DNA from: Anaeramoeba flamelloides
Taxonomy: Eukaryota; Metamonada; Anaeramoebidae
NCBI GenBank assembly: GCA_027625915.1
Contig: JANTQA010000070.1
Location: forward strand, 13,335,001 to 13,399,000
DNA: 64,000 bases
Direction: 5' to 3'
Shown here: positions 34,936-47,600 of the stretch, piece by piece
Layout of the letters: each line of letters opens with the position of its first letter
Position numbering within the stretch: position 1 is the stretch's first letter
Translations under genes and position numbers: made by a program
The notes under the pieces: generated by a model
What the model saw: the letters and a program-made list of their open reading frames with translations, nothing else
Told to the model about the DNA's origin: nothing
Database searches by the model: none

Positions 34936-36133
34936 CACGTTTACTAATTATCATAAGGATTTTTTTTTCTCTATTTTTTTAGTTTTTTTATGAGCATAGC
35001 TTTTTCAAAAATATTAGTTATTATCTATTCAAAAAACTATTCTAAAGTTGAATTAAACTAAAATTTTACCTTAATATTTTTAAAATTTTTTTACCACAAA
35101 ATAGACCTTTTTTTCTAGACTAGAAACTTTTAAAACCATATAACTATTATCAATAATAATTAAAATTTCCAGAAGATTTTTCAGTTCTGGAATGTTGTTT
35201 ATATTGTGAATAAATGTTTTTTACAAGTATGGAATGTCAATTGAAGGAATACTTTTTTCGAACTTGAAATTTAAAATTTTTATTTTTCATACTAGTGGTT
35301 TTATTTTCTATATTCTAGATCTTATTTCATATTTCGAATTCTCAGTTATAAACACACAAAACATATTAAATCTCCAAATGATATTAAAAAATAAATGGGA
35401 ATTATTGATCAATTTACACAAAGAAAAAAATTCAAAGATAATAAACTGAAACAATTTTAATCTATTTATGAATATAAAACATAATTATATTAAAGAGAAA
35501 AAAAAAATTCAAAATGTAAATAGAAATTGGAATATCAAAAGCTCAAAAGGGTGAGATTATCTAATTTTACCATAATAATAGATTTATCCATTTTTTTTTT
35601 TTTTCGATTGAAAAACGAAAGGCAAATGAAAGACTAGAATTTTAAATAAGAGAAACTTTATTTTTTTATATAATAATTTTTTGGAAAAATCACATCTGGG
35701 GTTTAAAATTATAAAAATGTGGTTTATTTCCAAGTAAGACAAGAAAAAGTAATTAATTGTTCTTTTTTATAAGGTAATTTTCTTTAAAATAATTCAATCT
35801 TTAATCGACATCGGGGATTTGGTTCCTCATTTTCATTAAGGGTATTAATTCTTTTTAATGTTATTTTTTTTTTATAGTGGATTTGAAAAAATTACAAATA
35901 CACATCAGAAATAAAACCATTTATAACTTGAAGTTTTGTAGTTGTTAGAATTTTATCCTTATTTTTTGGTTAAAAGAAAGGGAAAAAAAATGTGAAATTT
36001 AATTCCTTAACTCATAGAAAAAATTGTTTAATTGCCAGTAATGTTTTTTTTTTTTTGGCCGTGTGTATTCTCCTTGGCAAATAAAAGATAAAATTTTGAG
36101 ATCTTTATGTATTGGGCTAAAATATCTAATTCG
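34936..36133. other. Intergenic; nothing recognised
   Basis: AT-rich spacer. A 71-codon frame at 35234-35449 has no recognisable features and is left out. Confidence 0.4.
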
Positions 36134-37298
36134 TAAACTATGTTTCGACTAAATTTACCCAACAATTTTTTCAAATATCAATTATTTTTTATAATTGATT
36201 TTAGAAGAATAAAGAAGAAATAAGTAGTATAATAAACACCAAAGAATATTAATACTAATCTATGGAATAAAATGAAAAAATAAATATATTTTCTTTAAAA
36301 TAGAAAAACTTCAAAGCGTATAGTTCCTACAATTAAAAAAATATTAATATCCATTTTGATCTCCTATTGGAGATCCAAATAAACTTCCAATAGAAATCAA
36401 ATTGATTTCTCTACAATCATTTTCACACTTCCAATAACATTAAAATAAAAATTTATATCAAGTCAATATCAATCTTGCAAGAAAAAAAAATCACAATGAA
36501 TTAAATATCAAAAAAAAAAAACGAAAAAAAAAGAAAAAAGCATAAAAAATTTGATGAAATGTGGTAAAATGATTTTTTCAAATCAATTTTTGTATTCAAA
36601 GGTCTCTTCTCACCCACTAAAAACATTTTATTCGCCCATTATAACAGACACCTTTGACTGAAAATTGGTTTATAAAAATTCGGGAATAATAACTACTTTC
36701 AAAAGTTATTTCTGAAAATATTTGGTAATCTTTTTATTTGTCTACATTCATCAGATAAACCATTATCCAGTAAAATATACACACTTCTAAAATAAGAATT
36801 ACATGCTTTTAATGGGTTTGAAAGGATATTAGTAGAAAAAATTAAATTTTCGAAATTTTAAAATTGTAAATCATTTTTTAACATTTGGCTTTTTTTTTAC
36901 TCATTGTTATCATATTTTTTTTTTTTGATATGTAATTGTTATACTTTATTTTTTTTTCTTGCAAGATCGATATTGACTTGATCTAAACTTGTTATTTTAA
37001 TGTTATTGGAAGTGTGAAAATAACTGTAGAGAAATCAATTTGATTTCTATTGGAAGTTTATTTGGATCTTCTATAGGAGATTAACAATAAACATTGATAT
37101 TTTTCTCAATTTAAGAACTATACACTTTTATTTTTTAATATTTTTAAGAAATTATAGTGATTTTTGAGTTTAACTACAGATATATACCCGGTCTCAACTA
37201 TCTTTTTATGTCTCTTATTCTATTTATTGTTTCTTTTATTCTTCGGAGGTAATTTATAAAAAAGAATTGATATTTGAAAAACAATTAGTGGTTTTTTA
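36134..37298. mobile_element. Foldback element, family D, copy 2
   Basis: The left end is TAAACTATGTTTCGACTAAAT. The arms at about 36160-36490 and 36945-37290 are inverted copies, sharing for example 'tttcaaatatcaatt', 'tggaagtttatttggatct', 'gaaatcaatttgatttct' and 'cttgcaaga'. An internal end-like sequence 'cctttgactgaaaattggttta' at 36652-36673 suggests the unit is about 540 bp and that two units are joined tail to tail, the right one lacking its inner part. It abuts the next foldback element without spacer. Confidence 0.7.
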
Positions 37299-37843
37299 AG
37301 GTTTACAATCCCTGTAATTTGAAAAAAGATTATCTGGTCTAGGGTGTAGTGAATTGTTAATTTGGTTTGTATGATGATCGATTTTGTGCTTGGTATGGGT
37401 TTTAATTGTGGTTCAAAATGACACTTTTTGACACATTATTTTTTTTTTTTCCAAAATCCGAAAAGAGTCTAAGATTAATAACGAGAACTTAGGTTATAAA
37501 AAAATATGTTTTATGGGTTGTTGATTGAAATTTTTAATTAGGTTTGGTTTTATTTTGGATATTTAAAAAAGATTTTTTTTCATTTAGTTCATTAACAAAA
37601 AAGTAAATTAATTTTCTTCGATAACCCAAAAATCAAAATTTATTCTTAAACATCTATCAATCTATTAATCTAAGAATCTTTTCGGATTTCCGAAAAAAAT
37701 AGATAAATTGTCAAAAATTGCCATTTTGAACCACTCTTAAAATCCATACCAAGCACAAAATCGATCATCATAAGAACCACATAAACAATTCACTACACCC
37801 AAGACCAGAGAATCTTTTTTCAGATTTCAGGGATTGCAAACCT
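37299..37843. mobile_element. Foldback element, family I (AGGTTTRCAATCCCTG ends)
   Basis: AGGTTTACAATCCCTG on the left and CAGGGATTGCAAACCT on the right are flanked by TA on both sides (TTAA on both sides if one base is counted in the ends). Arms of about 230 bp share long runs such as 'atgatgatcgattttgtgcttggtatgg' in inverse form, with a loop of about 80 bp. There is no coding sequence. Confidence 0.8.
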
Positions 37844-38864
37844 TAACAGATATAAAGTTCATACAATTAAATTCTATAGCGAAATATCAAGAGAAACCAA
37901 AGATAAATCATTCAAAGTTTTTTAAAGATGAGACAATTCAACTTGACGTTATAATATTAGAATTTTATGTTACTCATGAAAAACAAAAGTAATAAATTAT
38001 TTTTCAGGTCACACTTTGAATACTAAATATTTAATGACATAGACCAAGCTCAAAAAGTAATTTTACTGATCCTATTTATAAATGGAAAAAACGAGAAAAA
38101 ATGGACTTTATTAGTTGCTTCCCCCTTAAATTTTCATCAAATATAAATGAATTCATTTTCAAAATTGATTTTAGCCTTAGGTGAGTTATTTGATCTACAA
38201 GTGAGTCATATTATTCAAAGTAATATACTGAAAAAATCAGTTAAATATCAAAAAAAGGGTTCGATGATCGTAACAGTATATTTTTGACAATTTTTATATT
38301 CTTTAGCCTTGATAAAAATACTATATTTCAACTATCTTTAATACGACCAAATAGGAAAATGAGTGTTAATATAAAGACAATGTTGATGTTTTTTCAGAGA
38401 TCACAAATAACTGGAATTTTTAAAAGATCAAAAAAACCCAAAATCAAAAAAAAAAAGTAAAAATCTTTATTTGGTCAAACATATTCATCTGTTTTTTTTC
38501 TCATTTCAATCTTAATTTAGTTAAGACATAAAAAGTACAAAACTTTTATTCAAGAAAAGTTTGGACCCTAAAAAAACTGTTACAACAATCATTTCTATCC
38601 AAGTTTTATTTAATCAAACAACCTATTTCCAAGAATCCTCTTAATTAGTTGAACTCGATTCAAAAATGAAAGAAATTAAGTTTATTCAATAAATCTTTAT
38701 AATCCTTATACTGGACAATAAATCTTTCAAAACTACTAAACAACCGAACAAAGCCCATTTATAATCCTAAATCTGAAAAAAAGATCTATGAAAATTTAAA
38801 AAAATTGTGTCTTTTATTATATTTTTTTGTTTTTTGTTGCAAACTCTAAATTGAAATTTTTAAA
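37844..38864. other. Intergenic upstream of the G-alpha gene
   Basis: AT-rich spacer. The segment 38090-38230 has a weak likeness to 20610-20740. The promoter of the G-alpha gene must lie here, but no specific site can be named. Confidence 0.35.
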
Positions 38865-41800
38865 ATGGGAAATAAACAAAAAAAAAGAAAAATACAAAAA
38901 AAAAAACAAAAAGAAAAAAATGAACGAATTAATAAATCACTTCAAGAAGGAAACAATTTTGAAAAAGAGATGAAAGTTAGTTTTTTTTTTTCGCACAAAA
39001 AAATCGTTTTTTTTTTTTTGATTTACGATCTTTTTTACTCATTATTTTTAAATTTGCTATTTTCAATCTTCTGTCTCTTTTTTCAATCTGAACAGTTACT
39101 AGTTTTAGGTTTGGATTGATCTTTTCTCTTATCTTTTTCTTCTTTTCCAAAATTGATTTTTATTCCTATTTTGGGTTTTTGTCTGTCTTACTGTAAACAA
39201 GGAACTGGGGACTCTGGGAAATCTACATTCGTCAAACAAGCACAAATCTTGTTTAAAGATGGGTTTGATGAAAAACAACGAGAAGTTTTTAAACAAGCAA
39301 TCCGAAATAATCTGATCCTTCACATGAAACTCTTAATCAATGGGGTGTATGACTTTGGTTTAGATCTCTCAAAATCGAATGAAGTATTTAGAAAATCTTT
39401 GTTATTTGTTTTTTTGATTTTTAATTTCGAAATTTTCTTTTAATACGATGAATTATTTTTTTTTACCCTTTTGTCTCTTTCTGGATCTTGGGGAAATAAA
39501 ATCAAAAAATAAAAAATAAAAGAAATTAGCAAAAAGATTTCTAGAAATAAGTGATCGTACACAACCAGACCAACAAATAGCAGAGACAATTTCAAAATTG
39601 TGGGAGGACAGCTCAGTTAAAGAAGTCTTTGATCGTAGATCTGAATTACAAATCCCGGACACCGCAAACTATTATTTGGATGCAATTGATCGAATTGTTG
39701 AAAAAAATTATCGCCCTACAGATAAGGACATTGTATTCTGTAGAATCCCAACAACGGGAATTAACGAGCTTAAATTTTCTGTACAAGAGCATCCCTGGAG
39801 GATTGTTGATGTCGGTGGTCAAAAATCTGAACGTAGAAAATGGATTCATCAATTTGATGATGTGTCGATGATTATTTATGTTGTTGCTATGTCAGAGTAT
39901 GATCAGAATTTGTATGAAGATGAAAATATTAATAGGTAATAATATACTTTTTTTTTTCTTTTTTTCTGTTCTTCTGTTCTTCGGTTCTTCTTGGTTACAT
40001 TTTTACTTGTCTTTTACAAGATTTTTTTTTTTATAAACACACAAAACGTGGCAATTTTTGAAATTGAAACGGAAGTGCTGCTCTTTTTTTCGAATTGAAC
40101 GAATTTTCTGATGATAAACTTAAAAAATTGAGAGATGAAAACACACCTCAGGAAAATTTATTCTTTCATTTTATTTAAAAAAGTTTTGTGAAGCAACAAT
40201 TCAAAATAAAATAATTTTAAAGAAGATCAACACACATTTTGAGAAAAAGGGATCCACAATTAAAATTTTGCTTCAAAGAAGCAAATGTTTTTTTTAAAAA
40301 ATCCAAACTGATGAACAGATAAATAAAAAGTTTTGTTCGGACAACCAAGTATTTTAAATTAAATTCTATGATCAACAAAAAGGTGAAATTTCAATATTAA
40401 CAAGCACCGACTTATTAAAATTAAATTGCTCGCCCTTTTTAAGGGAGTAGCTACACTATAATACTCAATAATAATTTGATAGAGATGAGAGAAGAGTATT
40501 TTATTTTAGTCACGTGTGATCATGGATTCTCTAAAAATTTTTTAAAAAAATATTTTGATATTTTTTATTTTAGTAATGTTAACTACTACGTTTGCAATTC
40601 AAATTTCAAGTATTTTGTGTTTTTATCTATGGATTTGGTGGTTGTTAAATCTCACATATTTAAATTCAGAGAGATCAAAGAAGGAAAAAATGAATTTTTT
40701 ACTAAAATTTTCAACCCCATATCTCAAAATGAAAAAGAAGGTTGCGAAAAATCGACTTTTTGTGAAAATTTCACTTTAAAACAATTTTTAGAACCCTTAC
40801 ACATTGTAGGCCATTTTCTATATTATTTTTTTTTTTTGGATTGTGAGTTGATTGGGAGGGTTCTAAAAATTGTTTTCAAATATCAATAAGGAGAAAAGTG
40901 AAAATTTTGGATAAATATTCCTTTCTTATTTTGAAATAAAGAGATTTTTGAATAATGAAGACACGATAATTTGTTTGGTATTGGATTAAATCCACTAAAA
41001 TTCCTCATTTCTAAAAATAGAAAGATCAGTTTTTTCAACTGATACAAAATTTTTTTTTTTCTTAAAAAAATTGACTAAATTTTTAATAAAATTTATACTT
41101 CTTTTAGTTTCATCTGTTATCCAATTTAAAATTATATTTTGAATTGTTTTAATAATAAAATCGTAATTTAATAAATTTTGTACCAATTGATTTTTTATCA
41201 ATTTAAAATAATTTATTTTATCAAATTCTATTATTGATTTATTTTTTGGAAAAATTGTTTTTATTGTAAAAATAAACAAAAAAGAAACAAACTATAATCA
41301 ACCTGACACCAAAAGATTATTGTGCTTTATTTTAATTTGGTTGAAAAATCGATCAAATATGTACAACAACAATAACTACTATTTTGGATATGTTATTGAA
41401 TTCCAACCAATTTTAGCATAATATATTATGATTAATAAAAATGCTTTTTCAATTTATAAAAACTTTCTAATTGTGTTCCCTTTTTTTTGAAAAAAAAATA
41501 CAAATAATAAAAATATTAAAAAATACAATTAAAAATGTCCCATATTCAGAGTTTATAGATAGAAAAGTTTGTTTTAATTGTTTTAATATCTACAATTATC
41601 TGGGATATTAAATATCTATTAGAATTTATATAGATCAATATTATGACAACTTTAAATTTAATTGTCTCCTTGATCATAACCACTATATTATCTTTACTAA
41701 CCAACCTGCTTTCGTACTCACATTCATTTCTTCACAAAGTCACTTAAAAAATTTCAAAAATTAAAATAAACCAAAAATATTGATCATAAAATATTTTTTT

Positions 41801-42763
41801 ACAAAAAATGTTCTCTTTCCGTATTTTTTAAAGGATATATACACACCCAATAACAATACTATAAACACTAATAATTCATTAAAATAGAACCCCTTTTAAT
41901 AAAACAACAATTGGTATCTTTGGAAGAATGTAAAATAACCTGTAAAACAGTTCGTATTTGTGTTAAATAGGAAATTCAATTTTCATATGCTTTTAAATTT
42001 GGGGAAGAAGTTCAATTTTTTTATTATTTTTTGATTTATTTTGATCTGAAAAATTTCATAAAAAGAATAAATAATGATTTTTTATTGTTTATTTCATATT
42101 TCATCAAAATAACAATCGAAAAAAAAATCTTTTATTTTTTGATATTTTTATTGTTTTAATATTAATTTTACTTTATCCTTAAATATTATCTTTCATTCCC
42201 CCTTTTATTCAATTGGGTAATCTAAAAACTTATTATTTCTTTTTACCTTTATTAAATCTTTAACATTTTTTATTTTTTTTAAAAATTATTAGGATGTACG
42301 AAAGTTTAGAATTATTTGATAGTATTGCATCAAATAGAATTTTTACAAGAACAAGTATAATTCTTGTTTTCAATAAGATGGATATTTTTGAAGAAAAAAT
42401 CAAAAAAACTGATCCAAAAATTTGTTTCAAAAATTATTCTGGTGGATGTGATTTTGAAAAGGCAAAAAAATACATTACAAAACAGTTTATAAAAGTTGTA
42501 AAAACAAAAAGAAGAAAAGTTTTCCCTTTTTATACACAAGCAGCTAATTCAAAGTCAATAAAAAAAACTTTTGTAAGTATTTTTCTTTCATTTTTTTTTT
42601 TTTTAGTTTTTCTTTTTTAATTTTTTCAGCAATTTGCCAATTTATTATTTCATTGCTAATTTTCTTAAATTTAAAACCTTTTTTATTTTTTATTTTTAAA
42701 TTCTTGTTAATATACTAATAGGAAACAATTATTGAAACAGTTTTAGAAAATTCAAATATTTAA
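38865..42763 (+). CDS. Heterotrimeric G-protein alpha subunit, six exons, 346 aa
   Basis: Exons are 38865-38975, 39096-39108, 39202-39383, 39523-39935, 42293-42572 and 42722-42763; all junction phases agree. Alpha subunits bind GTP and couple membrane receptors to effectors. Visible motifs are a P-loop LLVLGTGDSGKST (usual form GAGESGKST), the switch I arginine in CRIPTTGI, switch II DVGGQKSERRKWIHQF with the catalytic Gln, guanine-specificity NKMD and TQAA in place of TCAT. The N-terminus is MGNKQKKRKIQKKK: Gly-2 suits myristoylation, and there is no palmitoylation Cys but a polybasic run. The C-terminus is ETVLENSNI, lacking the toxin-sensitive Cys and the usual CGLF/CGLY type ending that contacts receptors. 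Exon 2 is only 13 nt. Intron 4 is 2357 nt. It is a divergent but apparently intact subunit. Confidence 0.93.
39096..39108 (+). other. 13-nt microexon of the G-alpha gene
   Basis: Between acceptor 'tctgaacag' and donor GTTTGG lie 13 bases encoding LLVL plus the first base of Gly. They bridge EMK in exon 1 and GTGDSGKST in exon 3, restoring the universally conserved beta-1/P-loop segment of G-alpha proteins. No other AG lies in the preceding 75 bases, so no longer exon is possible. Confidence 0.85.
39936..42292 (+). other. Long intron 4 of the G-alpha gene
   Basis: This 2357-nt intron has donor GTAATA and acceptor ATTATTAG. It contains an open frame on each strand. The minus-strand one (40995-41279) is entered separately. 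The plus-strand one (40476-40889) is Phe-rich and judged unlikely. No known repeat family was found inside. Confidence 0.7.
40995..41279 (-). CDS. Possible nested exon in G-alpha intron 4 (opposite strand)
   Basis: This is a minus-strand open frame of 94 codons ending in TAG, with no ATG start. The predicted segment is amphipathic and protein-like (NYFKLIKNQLVQNLL, ILNWITDETKRSINF) rather than homopolymeric. A plausible acceptor, 'aatcaataatag', precedes the part starting FDKINYF. If real, it would be the last exon of a gene nested in the intron on the other strand. No family is recognised and no upstream exon was found, so a chance frame in AT-rich DNA is quite possible. Confidence 0.25.
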   Translation of the reverse strand: MFIFTIKTIFPKNKSIIEFDKINYFKLIKNQLVQNLLNYDFIIKTIQNIILNWITDETKRSINFIKNLVNFFKKKKNFVSVEKTDLSIFRNEEF

Positions 42764-43848
42764 TTACTTTTTAATTCTATATTTTTTTAACATAAATTTT
42801 CTGATTTATTATTATTTTTAATTTATTTTTTTTTTGATTTATTAAGAAAAAAATATTAGTTCATTTAATACAAACAATAAAGTTCTTACTTGAATATTAA
42901 ATAAAAAGAAAAGAAAACCCATTTTAATATTACTTTTAAGTTTGAATTTTTATTTTATTCATTTTATAATTTCAATTGTTCCTTTATTAGTAATATTACT
43001 GATAATTTTAAGTAATTTTTTTGTTATCATAAATTTTTAAATATATTTCAAAGTGAAGAAATTTAATATAACACCAGAATTTATAGATAATATGAAAGAA
43101 ATAATAGTAACAAGAACTTATCAATATATATATATATATATATAAATAAACTGTTTTTCAATTAAAAGGAAAGAAAAAATTTTAAGAATTATTCAGGATT
43201 GAATCAAATTAATTGTAGTATCCTTCTTATATATAAGAAACTCTTTAATAAATAAAAAAACACCCAACTGAATCTTTAAAACTCATTAAAACAAAACAAT
43301 AAAAATTAAAATTAAATATTTTAAAAATTGGTGTGCCCTTTTATTTGAAATGAGAAATCTCGTTTTGCAAATTGTAAAGAAAAAAAAAATATAAGATCAA
43401 TAAAAACCTCGAAAAAGGCAAATTGAGAAAAAGTTCTTTACATTTTATTCATAATTCTTGACACGTCAAACTTTTGTTCTTTAAAGTCTCCTTTTAAAAA
43501 TAAAGCATACAATTCATCTGGGTATTTGGTTGGAATTGTTTTTTTCTTTATTTCTCTTTTATTTGTTCCATTCATCAATCCAATAATGGTCTTTCTTAAT
43601 TTCTGTATCTATTCCATTTGAAATCAAACTTAAACTGTTTCCATTTATACATTGGTAGATTATTTCCTAAATAATTTTCTTCTATCTTGTTTTTTTCATT
43701 TTCCAACTGTCTAATACTCATAAATAAAATGTTAAAATGAAAAAAATGAATAATTAAAATGAAAATCACTAATAAGTAATCATCTTATTAACAATTAAAT
43801 TCAATAGTATTGATGATTTAAGAGTTGTGTACTTATGTTTTAAAAGAG

Positions 43849-43880
<32 letters not shown>
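42764..43880. other. Intergenic; microsatellites only
   Basis: AT-rich spacer downstream of the G-alpha gene, with (TA)n tracts at 43127-43144 and 43857-43882. No exon-like sequence is seen. Confidence 0.45.
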
Positions 43881-43882
<2 letters not shown>

Positions 43883-44426
43883 CCACCTTTCAGTTAAAGG
43901 AGCCAGTTTTTTTAAAGAAAGAGAACATATTCTATGAGTTTTATTCATTATTCTTCTTAAAATAAAATTTTCAATTTTAAAATCAAAATCATTTTTTCTC
44001 ATTTTGGAAAATTTTGTTTTGTTTTTTTTTTTTTTCTTTTTTATTTTTTTTGTTAAAAAGTCAATTTAAATAAAAATTAGGGTTTGAAACCCCAAATAAA
44101 CATACAAAAAAGTAAGTCTGTGAATTTTCTTTTAAAATGAAAACATTTACAATTAAATAATTTTGTCAATAATGTTAATTTTCTAAAGAAATTGTGAAAT
44201 TTTGAACAAGAGATTCTAATGAAAGTGGCCTTAAAAAATTTTTTAACAGTTTATTTTATTCTGTTAAATTTCGAGTTTGATTAGGTATTTCTTTTATTTT
44301 ATGGATATCAGCTCTAATCGGAAGTTATTATTTATCTTATTTCTAAACAATAAATGTTTGGTCGATTCTTAAAAAAAAGTGAAATTTTCATTTCTGGCTA
44401 TCTCCCTTTAAGTGAAATGGAGTTTA
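43881..44426. mobile_element. Family B element, single unit, reverse orientation
   Basis: The right end CCCTTTAAGTGAAATGGAGTTTA is well kept. The left end is degraded (ACCTTTCAGTTAAAGGAGCC) and abuts a (TA)n tract. The interior is co-linear with the reverse complement of 9302-9868, for example 'catttctggct', 'ttggtcgattctt' and 'aaatcattttttctcatttt'. It sits 225 bp beyond the end of the BTB gene. Confidence 0.75.
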
Positions 44427-44651
44427 GAAAAAGGTTTTGTAGTAATTTTACAAGTAAAATTTGTTATAAAAAAAAACAATAAAGTAAAAAATTGATTTAT
44501 TGAATTAATTATGTATGTAATAATATTTCTTTTTAATAATTAAATCATCATGATTTTCAAGATATATCTCTAAAAATATAGTAATTAAAAAAAAAAAAAA
44601 AATGAAAAAAAAAAACAAATGATTAATAAAAATAAAAATTCAAAATTCAAA

Positions 44652-47600
44652 TTATTTTATAGAGAGATTTGAAACATATTTAACTGAATTTGCAAGAATT
44701 TTATCACCATCAGTTGAAGGATCCCATCTATAACCATCCTGTTCAGTCACTGAATCCGATACAGGATACAAATTAAGTATAACCACCCTTCCCCAATTTT
44801 TTTTTTTTCTTGGTACAATTATTAACGGTAATCCATCATTCCATTCACATAATACAGTAAAGTTATTGAAAGATTTCTTTTTCTTCTTCTTCTTTTGAAG
44901 GATTGGGTTTTCCTTTTCCTTTTCCTTTTCCTTTTCAATCTCCTTTTCCTTTTCCTTCCCCTTCTGTATTTCATTTTTGATTTCCAACTCCATCCCCTTT
45001 TCATTTATATTTTCCATTTCAGCACCATTTAATGAAGTGTTTTCATTTGAATTTTCTTTTAAAATATTTGTCTTATTAAAAATATTTGTTGCTGCTAAAT
45101 TATCTCCAATAAGATTCTGATTTACAATTTCCTTTTTGCTTTCCCTTTCCCTTTCCCTTATCTCTTGTTGATTTCCCTTTCCATTTTCCCGCCTTTCTTT
45201 TTCATTTTTATTTTCAATCTCCTTTTCTTTCCCCTCCCCCATTTCATTTTCTTTCCCATTGCTGTATTCCTTTTCCTCTCCCTTTTCTTTAACTACCAGT
45301 TCATCATTCTTTGCCATTCCTGTTTTCATTTTATTTTCCATTTCCACTTCCATTTTATTTTCCATTTTCTTTGTCACCCCCGTTTCCATTTTCGTTTTCG
45401 TTTCCGTTTCCATTTCCTTTTCCATTTTCTTTCCCCCTTCTTCTTTTCCTTTTCCGTTTTCATTTTCTTTCACATTTTCATTTTCCTTTTCACCCTTCTT
45501 TGCCATTACCGTTTCCATTTCCGTTTCCATTTTCATTTCATCCTTCTTTCCGTTTCCATTTTCTTTTTCATTTCCCTTTCGATTTTCCGTTTTCGTTTCC
45601 GTTTCCATTTTCTTTTTCATTTCCATTTCCTTTCCATCTTTTTTTTCATTTTCATTTTCTTTTTCCTTTTCCTCTCCCCTTTCCTTTCCCTTTTCCGTTT
45701 CATCAACTTTTTCATCCTCCCTTTCATTTTCCATTTTCTTTTCCATTTCCACTTCATCCTTCTTTCCCTTTCCCTTTTCCATTTCCTTTTCCATTCCGCT
45801 TTCATTTTCCTTTCCCATTTTCGTTCCTGTTTCTTCCTCCTCTTTCTTACCATACCCATCTTCCTTTTCATCTTTTTTTTCATCTTGGTCTTCATTACCA
45901 ATTTGCGTATTTAATTTTTTTTGATCTTTATTAATTAGATTTAACTTTCCATTTTCATTATTTTCTTTTAATAAAAGATTTTTCTTATTTTCGTTTTCTT
46001 CATTATTTTTATTTTCATTAATTATATTACCATTATTATTTTCAACATCATTATCTTTTCCCTTCTCAATTTCAATTTCAATTTCAATTTCAATTTCCTT
46101 CTCAATTTCAATTTTATTCTCTTTATTATCCAAATTATTTTCATTTTCCATTTTTGTTACACTACTTGAATACTTTCTTGATTCTTTATTTGGAGATAGT
46201 TTAAAATCTGGATTAGATGAAGAATTAGGAGAAGATTCTGATGAATCTGAATCGGAAGATAATGAATCCGAATCCGAATCCGATGACGAATCTGAATCGG
46301 AAGATTCAGACGAATTTGAAGACGTATATGAGGAAGATGATGATCTATTTTTTTTATTAATCGAATTTAAAAAATTATTATTATTATCATCACCACCATT
46401 ATTATTATTATTTTTTGCTGAAGTTGATTGATCAAACTCAACTCTATAAGAATAATAGCCACCATTCAAAGAATCAACACCTTTCATCAATTCATGCTCA
46501 CGATCTATAAAGCGATTCAAAAAGGCAGGCTTTCTTTGAATCAGTTTACCTCTCTTTATTTGAAGTAAGGATAACCATTTATGCTTTGCCCTTTTCTTAG
46601 ATTTTTTTCCACTGCTAAGATTATTTACTAAAGCAAAAACTGAGCAAATTACCAAACCTTTACCCATTTTAACAAATTTTAACAATAATTTTTGTATTTT
46701 ATGAGAATTTAAAAACGAAGAATTGGAATAGCAAAAAATAACATCATAATTTTTGATAGATTCGATAGATAGATTCGTCTTAAGGCCATTTAAGTAATCA
46801 ACAGGCCCTATTAGGGTATCCAATTTTAAATTTTTTTTTATATTTTCAGAATGATCTTTATTTTCTTGTGTGGTTAATAACAAGACCTTAATTTTTTCAT
46901 TTATGGTGCTTTCATCAAGTTTTAATTTTTTTCTTTTTAAGATCTCATTTTTTGATCCTATCCAATTATTTTGTAAATTAGATTTTGGGGTGAAAGATAA
47001 TTTTGTACCATCTCTTGAAATTATTGGCTTTGAGCTCGCATTTTGTTTAAAAAGTGATGAAATGTTTTCATTTAACCTTTTTTTAAAAAAATAATTTTTT
47101 TTATTGTTGAAAGAATATTAAAATTTAGGATAAATTGTGTTAAAATTAGGAAAATAAATAAGAAAAGATATTGCATAATTTCATGATTCATTGTGAATTT
47201 CATAATGAATCATTAACTCGTTATTTTTCTTGATAATAGTTACAAAAACTTTATAATTTTTACAAATATAATTTCCATTGAGATCGTTGCATGCAAAATT
47301 CCGAAAAAAGCTTTCCCACACAACCATGGAACAATTTGCCTTGATACTAACAAATAGGTTTTGAGAGAAAAAAGTCAAACAAAAAAAAATATCAAACGAA
47401 AATAAAAAAAGATGTTTATATGTTTGAAAGGATCGATTCTGTTTCAAAAAATCAAATCGAGTAAAAACTATCTCGCAAAAGCGTTGATGGGAACTTCAAT
47501 TTTTCAAAAAACAATTAGAATCAAAACACAACCAAAAAAATAAGAAAAAAACACTACCCGTAATAATCCTCAACTCTTTTATTGAGATTAATCTGATTTA

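Noticed and set aside
40476-40889. 137-codon plus-strand frame in G-alpha intron 4
   Set aside because: Phe/Tyr/Lys composition follows base composition, the first ATG is internal, and there is no domain or splice support.
45165-45934. Three long overlapping plus-strand open frames (over 200 codons each), Phe/Ser/Pro-rich
   Set aside because: They are shadows of the homopurine Lys/Glu-rich coding strand; all frames stay open there because stops need A-rich pyrimidine-strand codons that are absent.
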